From positions 1 through 64,000 of the forward strand of contig JAZAHA010000024.1 of the NCBI GenBank assembly GCA_036231565.1: a DNA stretch of 64,000 nucleotides, given 5' to 3'. A program made the translations under genes and the position numbers. Positions 1 to 10,573 of this stretch are shown piece by piece. Each line of letters begins with the position of its first letter. Position 1 is the stretch's first letter. The DNA is from Maricaulis sp036231565. Lineage in GTDB: Bacteria > Pseudomonadota > Alphaproteobacteria > Caulobacterales > Maricaulaceae. The notes beneath the pieces were generated by a model. The model ran no database searches. It worked only from the letters and a program-made list of their open reading frames with translations, and had not been told where the DNA came from.

Positions 1-469
1 TCCCGGAAACCGCTGACGATCTTACGCGCAGTTGAGCGGACGGGGACAAGTTTCCCGACCCAGCCTCACAAACCGTCATCCTGACGAAAGTCAGGACCCA
101 GATCGTAAAGGGATATTTTCGCCAGGCGGGCTCAGATCGTACTGCGCCATCATGGGGGATAAGTGCGAGATCGCGGGCACCCAGCTTTATGAACTGGGCC
201 CTGACTGAAGCCTGCGCCCGCGAAAGCGGGTGTCAGGGTGACGGTGTTTGTTGGAGCGTTGGTGCCTTTCTTCCAACTCTCTCCATTTCTGCCGGACGAA
301 GGCCTGCGCAGGCAGGCTGCAGATCCGGGACCGACCGAAGATCACTTCAAGCGACGAGCTTCCCGCAGATCCCGGCACTGCGCCCGCGCATGCGGGTGGC
401 CGGGAAAAGCGGAGTGGGTTCAAGGTAGGGAGCGCCCCTCATCCGCCCTGCGGAGGAAATACGGCGACA
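1..469. repeat. Intergenic stretch with MITE-like inverted-repeat ends
   Basis: I see no convincing gene in this stretch; its short open frames lie in repeat-like DNA. A motif starting CCGTCATCCTGACGAA at about 68 and continuing into GTCAGGACCCAG is nearly the same as the left end of the element at 4436-4541. A diverged inverted copy ending in GTCAGGGTGACGG lies at about 200-241. Together they resemble one decayed small non-coding mobile element of roughly 170 bp. The remainder (about 242-469) is GC-rich with no structure I can name. Confidence 0.5.
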
Positions 470-1408
470 CTAGCCCCGCCGGGCGCGGGGGTGGGTCTGG
501 TCGTAGACGGACATCAGGCGGCGGGTCTCGACGTCGGCATAGACCTGGGTGGTCGAGAGGCTGGCATGGCCGAGCAGTTCCTGGATGGCGCGCAGATCGC
601 CGCCATTGGCGAGGAGATGGGTGGCGAAGGCGTGACGCAGCGCATGGGGTGTGGCGCTGGCGGGCAGGCCGAGCCGGCCGCGCAGATCGCTCATCAATGC
701 CTGTACGCTGCGCGCGCCCAGCGCGCCGCCCCGCGTGCCGCGGAACAGGGCGGCGGCGGGGTCCAGATCGAACGGACACAGACGCACATATTCGGCGCAG
801 GCCTCGCGCACGGCGGGCAGGACCGGCACGACACGCATCTTGCCGCCCTTGCCGGTGATCCGCAGCGTGTCGCCGAGGGGATGGTCGCGTCCTGTCAGAC
901 CCAGGGCTTCGGAGATCCGCAGGCCGCAGCCGTAAAGCAGGAGCAGGATGGCGCTGTCGCGGGCCTGTACCCAGTCGCGCCCGTCGCGATGGCCGGTCTC
1001 GGCGATCAGTTCGCGGGCGGCTTCCTCGCTGACCGGTCTGGGCTTTGAGCGGGCAAATTTCGGCCCCTCGATCAGGGAGAGGGCGGCGTTTTCCAGCGAC
1101 CAGCGCCGCCGGGCATAGCCGAAGAAGGTGCGCACCGCCGAGAGTTCGCGGGCCAGCGAGCGGGCCGAAAGGCCGCCGCGGCGGCGATCGGCCATCCAGG
1201 CACGAAAATCGCTGGCGCGCAGGGAGGCAAGGTCGCAGAGGGCAGGCTCGCAGCCCAGATGCAGGCCGAGAAATCCGGCGAACCCGTCCAGATCGCGGCG
1301 ATAGGCGTCGAGCGTGCGGGCGGCCAGACGGCGCTCGCCGGCGAGATGGGCGTAGAAGGCGTCCAGTGCGGCGCCCAGGGGCAGGGTCAGCGCGTGTGAT
1401 GCAGCCAT
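470..1408 (-). CDS. xerC: Tyrosine recombinase XerC
   Basis: This is a site-specific tyrosine recombinase of 312 residues, the usual length for XerC/XerD, which with its partner resolves chromosome dimers at dif. The N-terminal SAM-like core-binding domain covers about residues 10-105 and the catalytic domain about 120-305. The catalytic set is visible in order: Arg in LRISE, Lys in GKGGK, His-x-x-Arg in HALRH, His in LGHAS, and the Tyr nucleophile in TTQVYADV. It lies downstream of and overlaps the DUF484 gene by 22 bp on the same strand, an arrangement common in proteobacteria that favours XerC over XerD. The assignment to XerC rather than XerD rests mainly on this neighbour. Confidence 0.88.
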   Translation of the reverse strand: MAASHALTLPLGAALDAFYAHLAGERRLAARTLDAYRRDLDGFAGFLGLHLGCEPALCDLASLRASDFRAWMADRRRGGLSARSLARELSAVRTFFGYARRRWSLENAALSLIEGPKFARSKPRPVSEEAARELIAETGHRDGRDWVQARDSAILLLLYGCGLRISEALGLTGRDHPLGDTLRITGKGGKMRVVPVLPAVREACAEYVRLCPFDLDPAAALFRGTRGGALGARSVQALMSDLRGRLGLPASATPHALRHAFATHLLANGGDLRAIQELLGHASLSTTQVYADVETRRLMSVYDQTHPRARRG

Positions 1409-2076
1409 TGCACGATCATGCGCTCGATGGCGCGGGCCAGGAAGTTCAAAAGCTCCGTACCTTGCCCGGCCTCGAACAGGTGCGCGTCGCGCGCCGCCAG
1501 GGCCATCAGCCCGTCCTGGCCGTGAAAATCGAGCCGGACGACGGCCTCGCTCTTCACCCGCGCACCCTGCTGGCCGTAGAGCGCATGGGCGATCTCCGGA
1601 TCGACCGGTCCGAGCCGCTCCACCTTCTGGCCCAGCACGTCGCCGACAAAGCCTTCCGAGGCGCCGAGAATGGACTCGCCGGCCCGCAGCGGTGCGTGGC
1701 CCTCGATCAGGATGCGGCAGACATCGACGCCGAGTGCGCCGGTCAGGCGGCCGGAAATCTTGCGGTCGAGGGCGGCGAGACTGTCGGCTTCCAGAAGGGC
1801 CAGCACTGCCATGTGGATCTGCGACTGGGTCGCCAGATTGGCGCGTGCGGTCTCGACAATGCCGGCATTGAGCGCCTTGAGCTGGCGCAGCTCCTCGAGC
1901 AGCTTCTCGCGGGCGGCCGAACCGAGATCGACCACGTCGCCGCCTTCGTCACGCCGGGCAAGCAGCGCCATCAGCTCGGCGTCCTCGCGGACAATGTCGG
2001 GATGGGCAAGCAGATAGTCGCGCACGGCCTTCGCATCGAGCCGGAGGTCTTCGTCCTGGTCTGCGCTGCCGGTCAT
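1387..2076 (-). CDS. DUF484 family protein
   Basis: The product is 229 residues and belongs to the DUF484 family, a GAF-like fold of unknown biochemical role often encoded just upstream of xerC. The N-terminal region contains the family-typical LLAHPDIVREDAELMALL segment, followed by a predicted coiled stretch (about residues 55-85) and a GAF-like C-terminal half. I chose the ATG at 2076 because a GGGAG ribosome-binding site lies six bases upstream; the longer open frame to 2151 has no such site. The 3' end overlaps xerC by 22 bp, so the two are probably co-transcribed and translationally coupled. It starts 165 bp from the divergent priA. Confidence 0.8.
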   Translation of the reverse strand: MTGSADQDEDLRLDAKAVRDYLLAHPDIVREDAELMALLARRDEGGDVVDLGSAAREKLLEELRQLKALNAGIVETARANLATQSQIHMAVLALLEADSLAALDRKISGRLTGALGVDVCRILIEGHAPLRAGESILGASEGFVGDVLGQKVERLGPVDPEIAHALYGQQGARVKSEAVVRLDFHGQDGLMALAARDAHLFEAGQGTELLNFLARAIERMIVQWLHHTR

Positions 2077-2241
2077 GTGTGACTCCCTGCCCGTTTCGTG
2101 TGCCAGTTTTGGCGCATTCCCTTTCCGAAATGCAAACCCGCCTGCCAGCAATCCGTCACTCCACAGCGGTGCAGCTGCCGGGACTGTCGCAAACCGGGCC
2201 GGGGCGGTTAAGCTTGGCCGGAATCGAGGACAAGTCCGACC

Positions 2242-4398
2242 GTGTCACGCCGCATCGCCGCCATCCTGTTTCCGCTGCCCCTGCCGGAAGCCTTCGACTA
2301 TGTCGTGCCGGAGGATGTCGAGGTGCAGCCGGGCGATCATGTGCTGGCGCCGCTGGGCAAGCGGCTCGCGCGCGGCGTGGTCTGGGCCATCAAGCCGAAC
2401 GATCCTGCCCGCAAGCTGAAACCGCTCGACAGCGCCGCCGGCGGTCCGCCCCTGCCGGAGGGTACGCGGCGCTTTGTCGACTGGCTGGCGCGCTATCTGG
2501 TGCAGCCGCCGGGGATTGTGCTGCGCTCGGTCCTGCGCGCGACGGATGCGCTGAAACCCTCGCCGACGGAGACGGTCTACCGCCCGGGTGACGGCGATCC
2601 GGGACGGATGACCGAGGCGCGTCAGCGCGTGCTCGATGCGGCTGCAGCGCTGGGAGAGGCGACCGCTGCCGATCTGGCGCGCGAGGCGGGCGTAACGGCT
2701 TCGGTGGTGAAAGGGCTGGCCAAGTCCGGCGCGCTGGCGGAGGAAAAACGCCTGGTCGATCCGCCTTTCGATGAGCCGGATCCCGATCATGCCGGGCTCG
2801 ATCTGACCGCCATGCAGGGCGAGGCCTCCGGCGTGCTGCGGCGTCTGGTCCAGGCGGGTGGTTTCCAGTCGGCGCTGCTGGACGGGGTGACGGGCTCGGG
2901 CAAGACCGAGGTCTATTTCGAGGCCGTGGCGGAAGTGCTGCGCCGGGACCCGAACGCCCAGATCCTGATCATGCTGCCGGAGATCGCGCTGACCGAGGCC
3001 GTTCTGTCGCGCTTTGAAAAACGCTTCGGCGTGAAACCGGCCCTGTGGCACTCGGGCGCCGGGCCGAAGAATCGCCGCCGGGTCTGGCGCGAAGTGGCAG
3101 AGGGCCGGGCGCGGATCGTCGTGGGCGCACGCTCGGCGCTGTTCCTGCCCTTCATGAAACTCGCCCTGATCGTCGTCGACGAGGAACACGACCCGACCTA
3201 CAAGCAGGATGAAGGCCTGGCCTACCAGGCCCGCGACCTCGCCATTGTCCGCGCCAAGCTGGAAGGGGCGATGGTGGTGCTGGCCTCGGCGACGCCCTCG
3301 CTGGAAAGCCTCGCCAATGTGCAGGCCGGCCGCTATGTGCATGTGCATCTGCCGGCGCGGCCGGGCGCGGCCATCCTGCCGGAGATCGGCACGATCGATC
3401 TGCGCGAGACCCCGGCCGAGAGCGGGTGCTGGCTGTCGCCGCCGCTGGTTGCCGCCATGGCCGAGACCTTTGCGCGCGGCGAGCAGAGCCTGCTCTATCT
3501 CAACCGCCGAGGCTATGCGCCGCTGGTGCTGTGTCGCGCCTGCGGTCATCGCATGGTGTCGCCGGACACCCAGTCCTATCTCGTCGAGCACCGTTATACC
3601 GGCCGCCTGGTCTGCCATGTCACGGGCTTCTCCATGCCCAAGCCGAAAGCCTGTCCGGAATGCGGGGCGGAGGACGCGCTGACCAGTGTCGGGCCGGGTG
3701 TCGAGCGGGTGGCCGAGGAGGCCAAGCGGCGCTTTCCCGAGGCGCGGGTGGAAATCTATTCCTCCGACACCCAGCGCGGTGCCGAGATCGTTGCGGCGAT
3801 GGAAAAGGGCGAGATCGACATCCTGGTCGGCACCCAGATTGCCGCCAAGGGCCACAACTTCCCCAATCTGACCCTGGTCGGTGTGGTGGATGCCGATCTG
3901 GGCCTGGCGGGGGGCGATCCGCGGGCGGGAGAGCGCACCTTCCAGACCCTGGTCCAGGTGGCCGGCCGGGCCGGGCGCGCCGACCGGCCGGGGCGGGCGC
4001 TCTTGCAGACCCACCAGCCCGAACACGAGGCGATCCAGGCGCTCATCGCCGGCGATCGCGACCGTTTCCTCGACATGGAATTCATGGCCCGCGAGGCACT
4101 GGGCCTGCCGCCCTTCGGCCGGCTCGCCGCGATCGGACTGATGAGCCAGGACCCGGCCAATGTCGAAAAGGCTGCCGCCGACTGGGCCGCTGCGGCACCG
4201 GTGACCGACGGGGTGGAGATCTGGGGGCCGGCCGAACCGCCGCGGGCGATGGTGCGCGGCTGGCACCGCCGCCGCATCCTGGTGCGCGCCGACAAGACGG
4301 TCGACATCTCCGCCTATCTGCGCGCCTGGGCAGGACGGGTGAAAACCCCGTCCTCGGTGCGGGTGTCAATCGATGTGGAGCCGTACAGTTTCATCTGA
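2242..4398 (+). CDS. priA: Primosomal replication-restart helicase PriA
   Basis: This is the 3'-5' DNA helicase that reloads the replisome at stalled forks. The protein is 718 residues, normal for PriA. It begins with the N-terminal 3'-DNA-binding domain (FPLPLPEAFDYVVPE). The helicase core has Walker A GVTGSGKTEVY (about residue 215), the DEEH box, a SATPSLES motif and the C-terminal helicase motif QVAGRAGR. The start is GTG. The zinc-binding insert keeps CRAC and CPEC, but the central CxxC pair of well-studied PriA reads SPDT and the last pair reads CHVT, so only five of eight usual cysteines remain. The gene is transcribed alone and divergent from DUF484. Confidence 0.95.
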   Translation: MSRRIAAILFPLPLPEAFDYVVPEDVEVQPGDHVLAPLGKRLARGVVWAIKPNDPARKLKPLDSAAGGPPLPEGTRRFVDWLARYLVQPPGIVLRSVLRATDALKPSPTETVYRPGDGDPGRMTEARQRVLDAAAALGEATAADLAREAGVTASVVKGLAKSGALAEEKRLVDPPFDEPDPDHAGLDLTAMQGEASGVLRRLVQAGGFQSALLDGVTGSGKTEVYFEAVAEVLRRDPNAQILIMLPEIALTEAVLSRFEKRFGVKPALWHSGAGPKNRRRVWREVAEGRARIVVGARSALFLPFMKLALIVVDEEHDPTYKQDEGLAYQARDLAIVRAKLEGAMVVLASATPSLESLANVQAGRYVHVHLPARPGAAILPEIGTIDLRETPAESGCWLSPPLVAAMAETFARGEQSLLYLNRRGYAPLVLCRACGHRMVSPDTQSYLVEHRYTGRLVCHVTGFSMPKPKACPECGAEDALTSVGPGVERVAEEAKRRFPEARVEIYSSDTQRGAEIVAAMEKGEIDILVGTQIAAKGHNFPNLTLVGVVDADLGLAGGDPRAGERTFQTLVQVAGRAGRADRPGRALLQTHQPEHEAIQALIAGDRDRFLDMEFMAREALGLPPFGRLAAIGLMSQDPANVEKAAADWAAAAPVTDGVEIWGPAEPPRAMVRGWHRRRILVRADKTVDISAYLRAWAGRVKTPSSVRVSIDVEPYSFI

Positions 4399-4435
4399 GA
4401 AACGGGTTCTGTGCAGACATCTGAAGCCCTCGGCG

Positions 4436-4541
4436 CCGTCATCCTGACGAAGGTCAGGACCCAGATCATCGGGCGAAGCGGTGCCAGGTCTGGCGTCACC
4501 CGGTTTTGCGATCTGGGTTCCGGCTTTCGCCGGAATGACGG
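4436..4541. repeat. 106-bp MITE-like inverted-repeat element
   Basis: The left end (CCGTCATCCTGACGAA..., 4436-4467) and the right end (4510-4541, ending CCGGAATGACGG) form about 32 bp of imperfect terminal inverted repeat ending in GATC/ACCCAG on both inner sides, with 42 bp between. The left end matches the motif at about position 68. The element lies in the priA-terC spacer and has no coding capacity. Confidence 0.65.
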
Positions 4542-4617
4542 TCCGGAGAGCGGCCAGCAGGCTGGACAAGACGGAGACAGTTGCGAGTATGCGCCGGATG
4601 CCACTCACGGACCGATC

Positions 4618-5340
4618 ATGCTCGACGCCCTGATGACCCCCGAAGTTTTCCTCTCCCTTGCCACGCTGACCTTTCTGGAAATCGTGCTGGGGATCGACAA
4701 TGTGATCTTCGTCGCGCTGATGGCCGGGCGGCTGCCGGAAGCCCAGCGGCCGAAGGCGCGGGCGCTCGGGCTGGGCCTGGCGCTGATCTTCCGGGTCATC
4801 ATGCTGTTCGGCCTGGTCTGGATTGCGCATCTGGAGGAACCGGTCTTCTCGATTGCCGGTTTCGACGTGTCCTGGCGCGATGTCATCCTGATGGGCGGTG
4901 GCCTCTTCCTGATCGTCAAGGCGACGCTGGAAATCCACCACTCGGTGGAGGGCGATAATGCCCATCACGAGAACCCGGTGGTGGCGGCTTTCGGGGCGGT
5001 CGTGTTCCAGATCGTGTTGATCGACATCGTCTTCTCGCTGGACAGCGTGATCACGGCGGTCGGCATGACCGACCATCTGCCGGTGATGATCACGGCGGTC
5101 GCCATTGCCATGGCGATTATGCTGCTCGCCTCGGGCACGGTGTCGCGCTTCATCGAGCGCCATCCGACGACCAAGATGCTGGCCCTGTCCTTCCTCCTGC
5201 TGATCGGGGTCGCGCTGGTCGCCGATGCGCTGCATTTCCATATCCCGCGCGGCTATCTCTACTTCGCCATCGCCTTCTCGCTGTTCGTCGAGACGATGAA
5301 CATCCTCGCGAAAAAGGCGCGGGGAAAGAAGGCGCCGTAG
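4618..5340 (+). CDS. TerC family integral membrane protein
   Basis: The product has 240 residues and about seven hydrophobic segments. It belongs to the TerC/YjbE-like family, which is linked to tellurite resistance and, in studied bacteria, to manganese export or metal loading of exported proteins. The family signatures EIVLGIDNVIF near the N-terminus and IDIVFSLDSVITAVGM after the middle loop are both present; their acidic residues sit inside membrane segments and probably bind metal. I chose the ATG at 4618; an ATG at 4633 is also possible. A longer open frame runs upstream into the MITE-like element, so that extension is unlikely to be translated. The gene appears monocistronic. Substrate is not evident. 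Confidence 0.85.
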   Translation: MLDALMTPEVFLSLATLTFLEIVLGIDNVIFVALMAGRLPEAQRPKARALGLGLALIFRVIMLFGLVWIAHLEEPVFSIAGFDVSWRDVILMGGGLFLIVKATLEIHHSVEGDNAHHENPVVAAFGAVVFQIVLIDIVFSLDSVITAVGMTDHLPVMITAVAIAMAIMLLASGTVSRFIERHPTTKMLALSFLLLIGVALVADALHFHIPRGYLYFAIAFSLFVETMNILAKKARGKKAP

Positions 5341-5437
5341 GGGCGTCCACCCCGTGAGGGGCTGATGCGCGTCGCGGAGAGTGCGGGTATCGCGCGAAAA
5401 ACACTGTCCGTGCGCTGAAACGCCCGGTGTGAGTGGC

Positions 5438-5466
5438 TTGCTGTGCCCCTATCCCTGTGCTATCGC
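5438..5466 (+). promoter_or_regulatory. Candidate promoter of the ATP synthase operon
   Basis: TTGCTG (5438-5443) and TATCGC (5461-5466) are 17 bp apart, a housekeeping-sigma-like arrangement, about 120 bp upstream of atpH in the only sizeable gap before the operon. Assignment is by eye. Confidence 0.35.
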
Positions 5467-5589
5467 AGCGCCGAACCACGAGGACGTGCGGTGCAACACC
5501 GAGTGTCCGGTTATGAAAATCGTTGAATAACAAGCACTTGCGCCATCCGGCGATCCACGGGTGCGATCCAGCTAGAGAGTGACGTCACG

Positions 5590-6150
5590 GTGAAGACCGG
5601 CGAAGACGCCATGACAGCCAACGCGGCAGGACGCTACGCAACTGCCCTGTTCGAGCTGGCGAAGACCTCGGGTGCCGCTGAAGCGGTGGAAGCCGACCTG
5701 TCGGCTTTCCGCGCGATGCTTGAGGAATCCCAGGAACTGGCCGAGGCGCTTGCCTCGCCGCTGCATCCGGCCGACGCCAAGGATGGCGTGCTGGCCGAGC
5801 TGGCGAAAAAGGCCAAGTTCAACGCGCTGACCCGCAACATGTTCGGCGTGGCCGCGCGCAATGGCCGCGCCGGCGAGCTGGGCGCTGTCGCGAAGATCTA
5901 TGCTGCGCTGGCTGCGGCCGACCGCGGCGTGGTGACCGCTGACGTGACCACGGCAGCGGCGCTGACGAAGAAACAGACCGAGGCCCTGGCGGCTTCGCTG
6001 AAGGGTGCCTTCGGGCGCGAGATCGAGGTGCGCACGGATGTGCGGCCCGAATTGTTGGGCGGGCTGATCGTGAAGGTCGGCTCCCGCATGTTCGATAGTT
6101 CCCTCCGCACCAAGCTGGACGGGATGAAGAATGCGATGAAAGAGGCCTAG
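5590..6150 (+). CDS. atpH: ATP synthase F1 subunit delta
   Basis: This is the delta subunit that joins F1 to the peripheral stalk. The protein is 186 residues from GTG 5590 or 179 from ATG 5611; both fit the family, and the purine-rich AGAGAG about ten bases upstream slightly favours GTG. The family pattern is clear: YATALFELAK near the start, the central NALTRNMFGVAARNGR region, and a C-terminal PELLGGLIVKVGSRMFDSS signature. It is the first gene of atpHAGDC and ends four bases before atpA. In alphaproteobacteria the Fo genes usually lie in a separate operon, and none are seen here. Confidence 0.93.
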   Translation: MKTGEDAMTANAAGRYATALFELAKTSGAAEAVEADLSAFRAMLEESQELAEALASPLHPADAKDGVLAELAKKAKFNALTRNMFGVAARNGRAGELGAVAKIYAALAAADRGVVTADVTTAAALTKKQTEALAASLKGAFGREIEVRTDVRPELLGGLIVKVGSRMFDSSLRTKLDGMKNAMKEA

Positions 6151-6154
6151 GTCC

Positions 6155-7687
<1,533 letters not shown>

Positions 7688-7719
7688 GCCTGATCGAGAC
7701 CAACCGCTAGGAGAGCCTT

Positions 7720-8607
7720 ATGGCGAGCCTTAAGGACCTGAAAAACCGGATCGAAAGCGTCAAGTCGACGCAGAAGATCACCAAGGCGATGCAGATGGTC
7801 GCCGCGGCCAAGCTGCGCCGGGCGCAGGAAGCCGCGGAGGCCGCGCGTCCCTATGCCGAGCGCATGTCTGCAGTGATGGCCAATCTGTCGGCCGCCATGG
7901 CCGGCACGCCGGGCGCGTCTCCGCTGCTGGTCGGCACCGGCCGTGCGGAAACCCATCTGCTGGTCGTGATGACGGCCGATCGCGGCCTGTGCGGCGGCTT
8001 CAACACGAATATCGTGAAGAAGGCCCGCGAGCGCATCACGGCGCTGCAGGCTGAAGGCAAGACCGTCAAGCTGATCTGCGTCGGCAAGAAGGGCGGCGAC
8101 CAGCTGAAGCGCCAGTTCGCCAAGCTCATCGTCGAGCGGATCGAGCTGTCGGGCGAAAAGACCATCACCAGCGCCACCTCGGGCCGGATCGGTGAAAAGA
8201 TCCGCATCATGTTCGAGAATGGCGAGTTCGATGTCTGCGAGCTGGTCTCGGCCGAATTCGTGTCGGTGATCTCGCAGAAGCCGCGCGCGAAAGTGCTGAT
8301 CCCCGCGATCGATGCGATCGACGAGGGCGTGGAACGTCCCGACCTGAAGGGCGCGATCTACGAGACCGAGCCGGATGAGGAGACGATCCTCAACACGCTG
8401 CTGCCGCGCTACGCCGATACCGTCATCCTGTCCGCCCTGCTGGAAAACGTGGCAGGCGAGATGGGGGCCAAGATGGCCGCGATGGACAACGCCACGCGCA
8501 ATGCCGGCGAACTCATCGACAAACTGAACCTTGTTTATAACCGCACGCGTCAGGCGCAGATCACCACGGAGCTGACTGAGATCATCTCCGGCGCCGAGGC
8601 CCTCTAG
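7720..8607 (+). CDS. atpG: ATP synthase F1 subunit gamma
   Basis: This is the rotating central shaft of F1, 295 residues, normal length. The conserved N-terminal helix (NRIESVKSTQKITKAMQMVA), the internal LCGGFN motif near residue 90 and the C-terminal NKLNLVYNRTRQAQITTEL-like helix are all present (here DKLNLVYNRTRQ). A GGAGAG ribosome-binding site precedes the ATG. The gene lies between atpA and atpD with short gaps on both sides, in the standard alphaproteobacterial order. No frameshift or missing segment is seen. Confidence 0.97.
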   Translation: MASLKDLKNRIESVKSTQKITKAMQMVAAAKLRRAQEAAEAARPYAERMSAVMANLSAAMAGTPGASPLLVGTGRAETHLLVVMTADRGLCGGFNTNIVKKARERITALQAEGKTVKLICVGKKGGDQLKRQFAKLIVERIELSGEKTITSATSGRIGEKIRIMFENGEFDVCELVSAEFVSVISQKPRAKVLIPAIDAIDEGVERPDLKGAIYETEPDEETILNTLLPRYADTVILSALLENVAGEMGAKMAAMDNATRNAGELIDKLNLVYNRTRQAQITTELTEIISGAEAL

Positions 8608-8625
8608 GCGAGAGGAATACCCGCT

Positions 8626-10065
8626 ATGAGCACATCCAAAGGCCGTATTGCCCAGGTAACGGGCGCTGTCGTGGACGTTGAGTTCGAAGGCACCCTGCCG
8701 GACATCCTCAACGCCCTGGAAACCACCAATGACGGCAAGAAGCTCGTCCTCGAGGTTGCCCAGCACCTCGGCGAGAACACTGTCCGTACGATCGCCATGG
8801 ACGCGACGGAAGGCCTGCAGCGCGGCACGGAAGTGACCGACACGGGTTCGCCGATCACGGTTCCGGTCGGTCCGGGCACGCTTGGCCGCATCATGTCGGT
8901 GACCGGCGAAGCCATCGACGAAGCCGGCGACGTGGCCCACACGCAGCGCGCACCGATCCACCGTCCGGCCCCGTCCTTCGACGAGCAGGCCACGGCTGCT
9001 GAAATCCTGCCGACCGGTATCAAGGTCGTCGACCTGCTCTGCCCCTACGCCAAGGGCGGCAAGATCGGCCTGTTCGGCGGCGCCGGCGTCGGCAAGACGG
9101 TTCTGATCCAGGAACTGATCAACAATATCGCCAAGATGTTCGGCGGCTACTCGGTCTTCGCCGGTGTGGGTGAGCGGACCCGTGAGGGTAACGACCTGTA
9201 CTGGGAAATGATCGAATCCGGCGTGAACAAGGATCCCAAGGAACATGGCGGTTCCACGGAAGGTTCGCGTTGCGCCCTGGTCTTCGGCCAGATGAACGAG
9301 CCGCCGGGCGCCCGTGCCCGCGTCGCCCTGTCCGGTCTCGCCCAGGCGGAATACTTCCGCGACGAGGAAGGCAAGGACGTGCTGTTCTTCGTGGACAACA
9401 TCTTCCGCTTCACCCAGGCCGGCGCCGAAGTGTCCGCCCTTCTGGGCCGGATCCCGTCCGCCGTGGGTTACCAGCCGACCCTGGCCACCGACATGGGTGC
9501 GCTGCAGGAACGCATCACCTCGACCACCAAGGGTTCGATCACGTCCGTGCAGGCCGTTTACGTGCCGGCCGACGACCTGACCGACCCGGCCCCGGCCACC
9601 ACCTTCGCCCACCTGGATGCGACCACGGTTCTCAACCGCGCCATCTCGGAAAAGGGCATCTACCCGGCCGTGGACCCGCTGGACTCCACCTCGCGCATCC
9701 TCGAGCCGCGCATCGTCGGCGACGAGCACTACCAGACGGCGCGCCGCGTTCAGGAAATCCTCCAGCGCTACAAGGCTCTGCAGGACATCATCGCGATCCT
9801 GGGCATGGACGAGCTGTCGGAAGAAGACAAGCTGACCGTGGCCCGCGCCCGTAAGGTCGAGCGCTTCCTGTCGCAGCCGTTCGACGTGGCCGAAATCTTC
9901 ACCGGCTTCCCGGGCATCCAGGTGCCGGTTGCGGAGACCGTGAAGGGCTTCAAGGCGATCTGCGACGGTGAATACGACCACCTGCCGGAAGCGGCATTCT
10001 ATATGGTCGGCACCATCGAAGACGCTGTGAAGAAGGCCGAGAAGCTGGCCGCGGAAGCTGCGTAA
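8626..10065 (+). CDS. atpD: ATP synthase F1 subunit beta
   Basis: This is the catalytic beta subunit of F1, 479 residues. It shows Walker A GGAGVGKTVLIQELI at about residue 153, the catalytic GERTREGNDLY with its glutamate near 190, the Walker B segment DVLFFVDNIFRF, and the ATP synthase signature PAVDPLDSTS near residue 350. The C-terminal DELSEED motif, the hinge helix sensed by epsilon, is intact as DELSEEDK. An AGAGGAA site precedes the start. It is followed by atpC after a 31-bp gap. Confidence 0.98.
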   Translation: MSTSKGRIAQVTGAVVDVEFEGTLPDILNALETTNDGKKLVLEVAQHLGENTVRTIAMDATEGLQRGTEVTDTGSPITVPVGPGTLGRIMSVTGEAIDEAGDVAHTQRAPIHRPAPSFDEQATAAEILPTGIKVVDLLCPYAKGGKIGLFGGAGVGKTVLIQELINNIAKMFGGYSVFAGVGERTREGNDLYWEMIESGVNKDPKEHGGSTEGSRCALVFGQMNEPPGARARVALSGLAQAEYFRDEEGKDVLFFVDNIFRFTQAGAEVSALLGRIPSAVGYQPTLATDMGALQERITSTTKGSITSVQAVYVPADDLTDPAPATTFAHLDATTVLNRAISEKGIYPAVDPLDSTSRILEPRIVGDEHYQTARRVQEILQRYKALQDIIAILGMDELSEEDKLTVARARKVERFLSQPFDVAEIFTGFPGIQVPVAETVKGFKAICDGEYDHLPEAAFYMVGTIEDAVKKAEKLAAEAA

Positions 10066-10096
10066 CGCAGCTTCGGTCTAACCGGAGACACGCCTG

Positions 10097-10498
10097 ATGG
10101 CTGACAAACTCCATTTCGATCTCGTCTCTCCGGAGCGCCGGGTGTTTGCCGGCCAGGTGGACCAGGTCGTGGTCCCCGGCGAAGAGGGCGATTTCGGCGT
10201 ACTGCCGGATCACGCCCCCTTCATGTCGGTGATCCGTCCGGGCGCCATCGCGGTGATGAATGACGGTTCGGTCGAGCGCACCTTCATCCATGGCGGTTTC
10301 GCCGAGGTGACCCCGGCCGGCCTGACCATCCTGGCCGAAGAAGCCGTGCCGGTCTCCGAGATCGACGCCGACAAGCTCGCCCAGGACCTGGCCAATGCCC
10401 GCGAAGACGTCGCGGTGGCCAAGACCGAGGAAGAGCGCGAACACGCCGAAGGTCTCGTCGAGAAGTACGAGGCGATGCAGGCGGTTCTGGCGAACTAG
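10097..10498 (+). CDS. atpC: ATP synthase F1 subunit epsilon
   Basis: This is the epsilon subunit, which couples gamma to the c-ring and can inhibit ATP hydrolysis. It has 133 residues: an N-terminal beta-sandwich (about 1-85) with the conserved GEEGDFGVLPDHAPFMSV loop and a C-terminal helical pair (about 90-133). The opening FDLVSPERRVFAGQVDQVVVPG is typical of the family. It is the last gene of the operon, directly before a strong intrinsic terminator. A GGAGACACGCCTG leader gives a plausible ribosome-binding site. Confidence 0.95.
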   Translation: MADKLHFDLVSPERRVFAGQVDQVVVPGEEGDFGVLPDHAPFMSVIRPGAIAVMNDGSVERTFIHGGFAEVTPAGLTILAEEAVPVSEIDADKLAQDLANAREDVAVAKTEEEREHAEGLVEKYEAMQAVLAN

Positions 10499-10521
10499 AC
10501 GTTCGCTGCAGCAAGGATCTC

Positions 10522-10555
10522 AAAAAGGCCGCTCCTTCCGGGGCGGCCTTTTTCG
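10522..10555 (+). terminator. Rho-independent terminator of the atp operon
   Basis: An 11-bp perfect stem (AAAAAGGCCGC at 10522-10532 paired with GCGGCCTTTTT at 10543-10553) with a ten-base loop lies 24 bp after the atpC stop. The T-run is within and just after the right arm. Confidence 0.9.
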
Positions 10556-10573
10556 TTTGGGGGTGCGCAGAAG

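Noticed and set aside
1..469. Overlapping open frames on both strands at the window start
   Set aside because: They lie in repeat-like DNA or run antisense into xerC and show no protein-like features.
2245..4266. 673-codon open frame antisense to priA
   Set aside because: It is a shadow of the conserved priA gene with no domain of its own.
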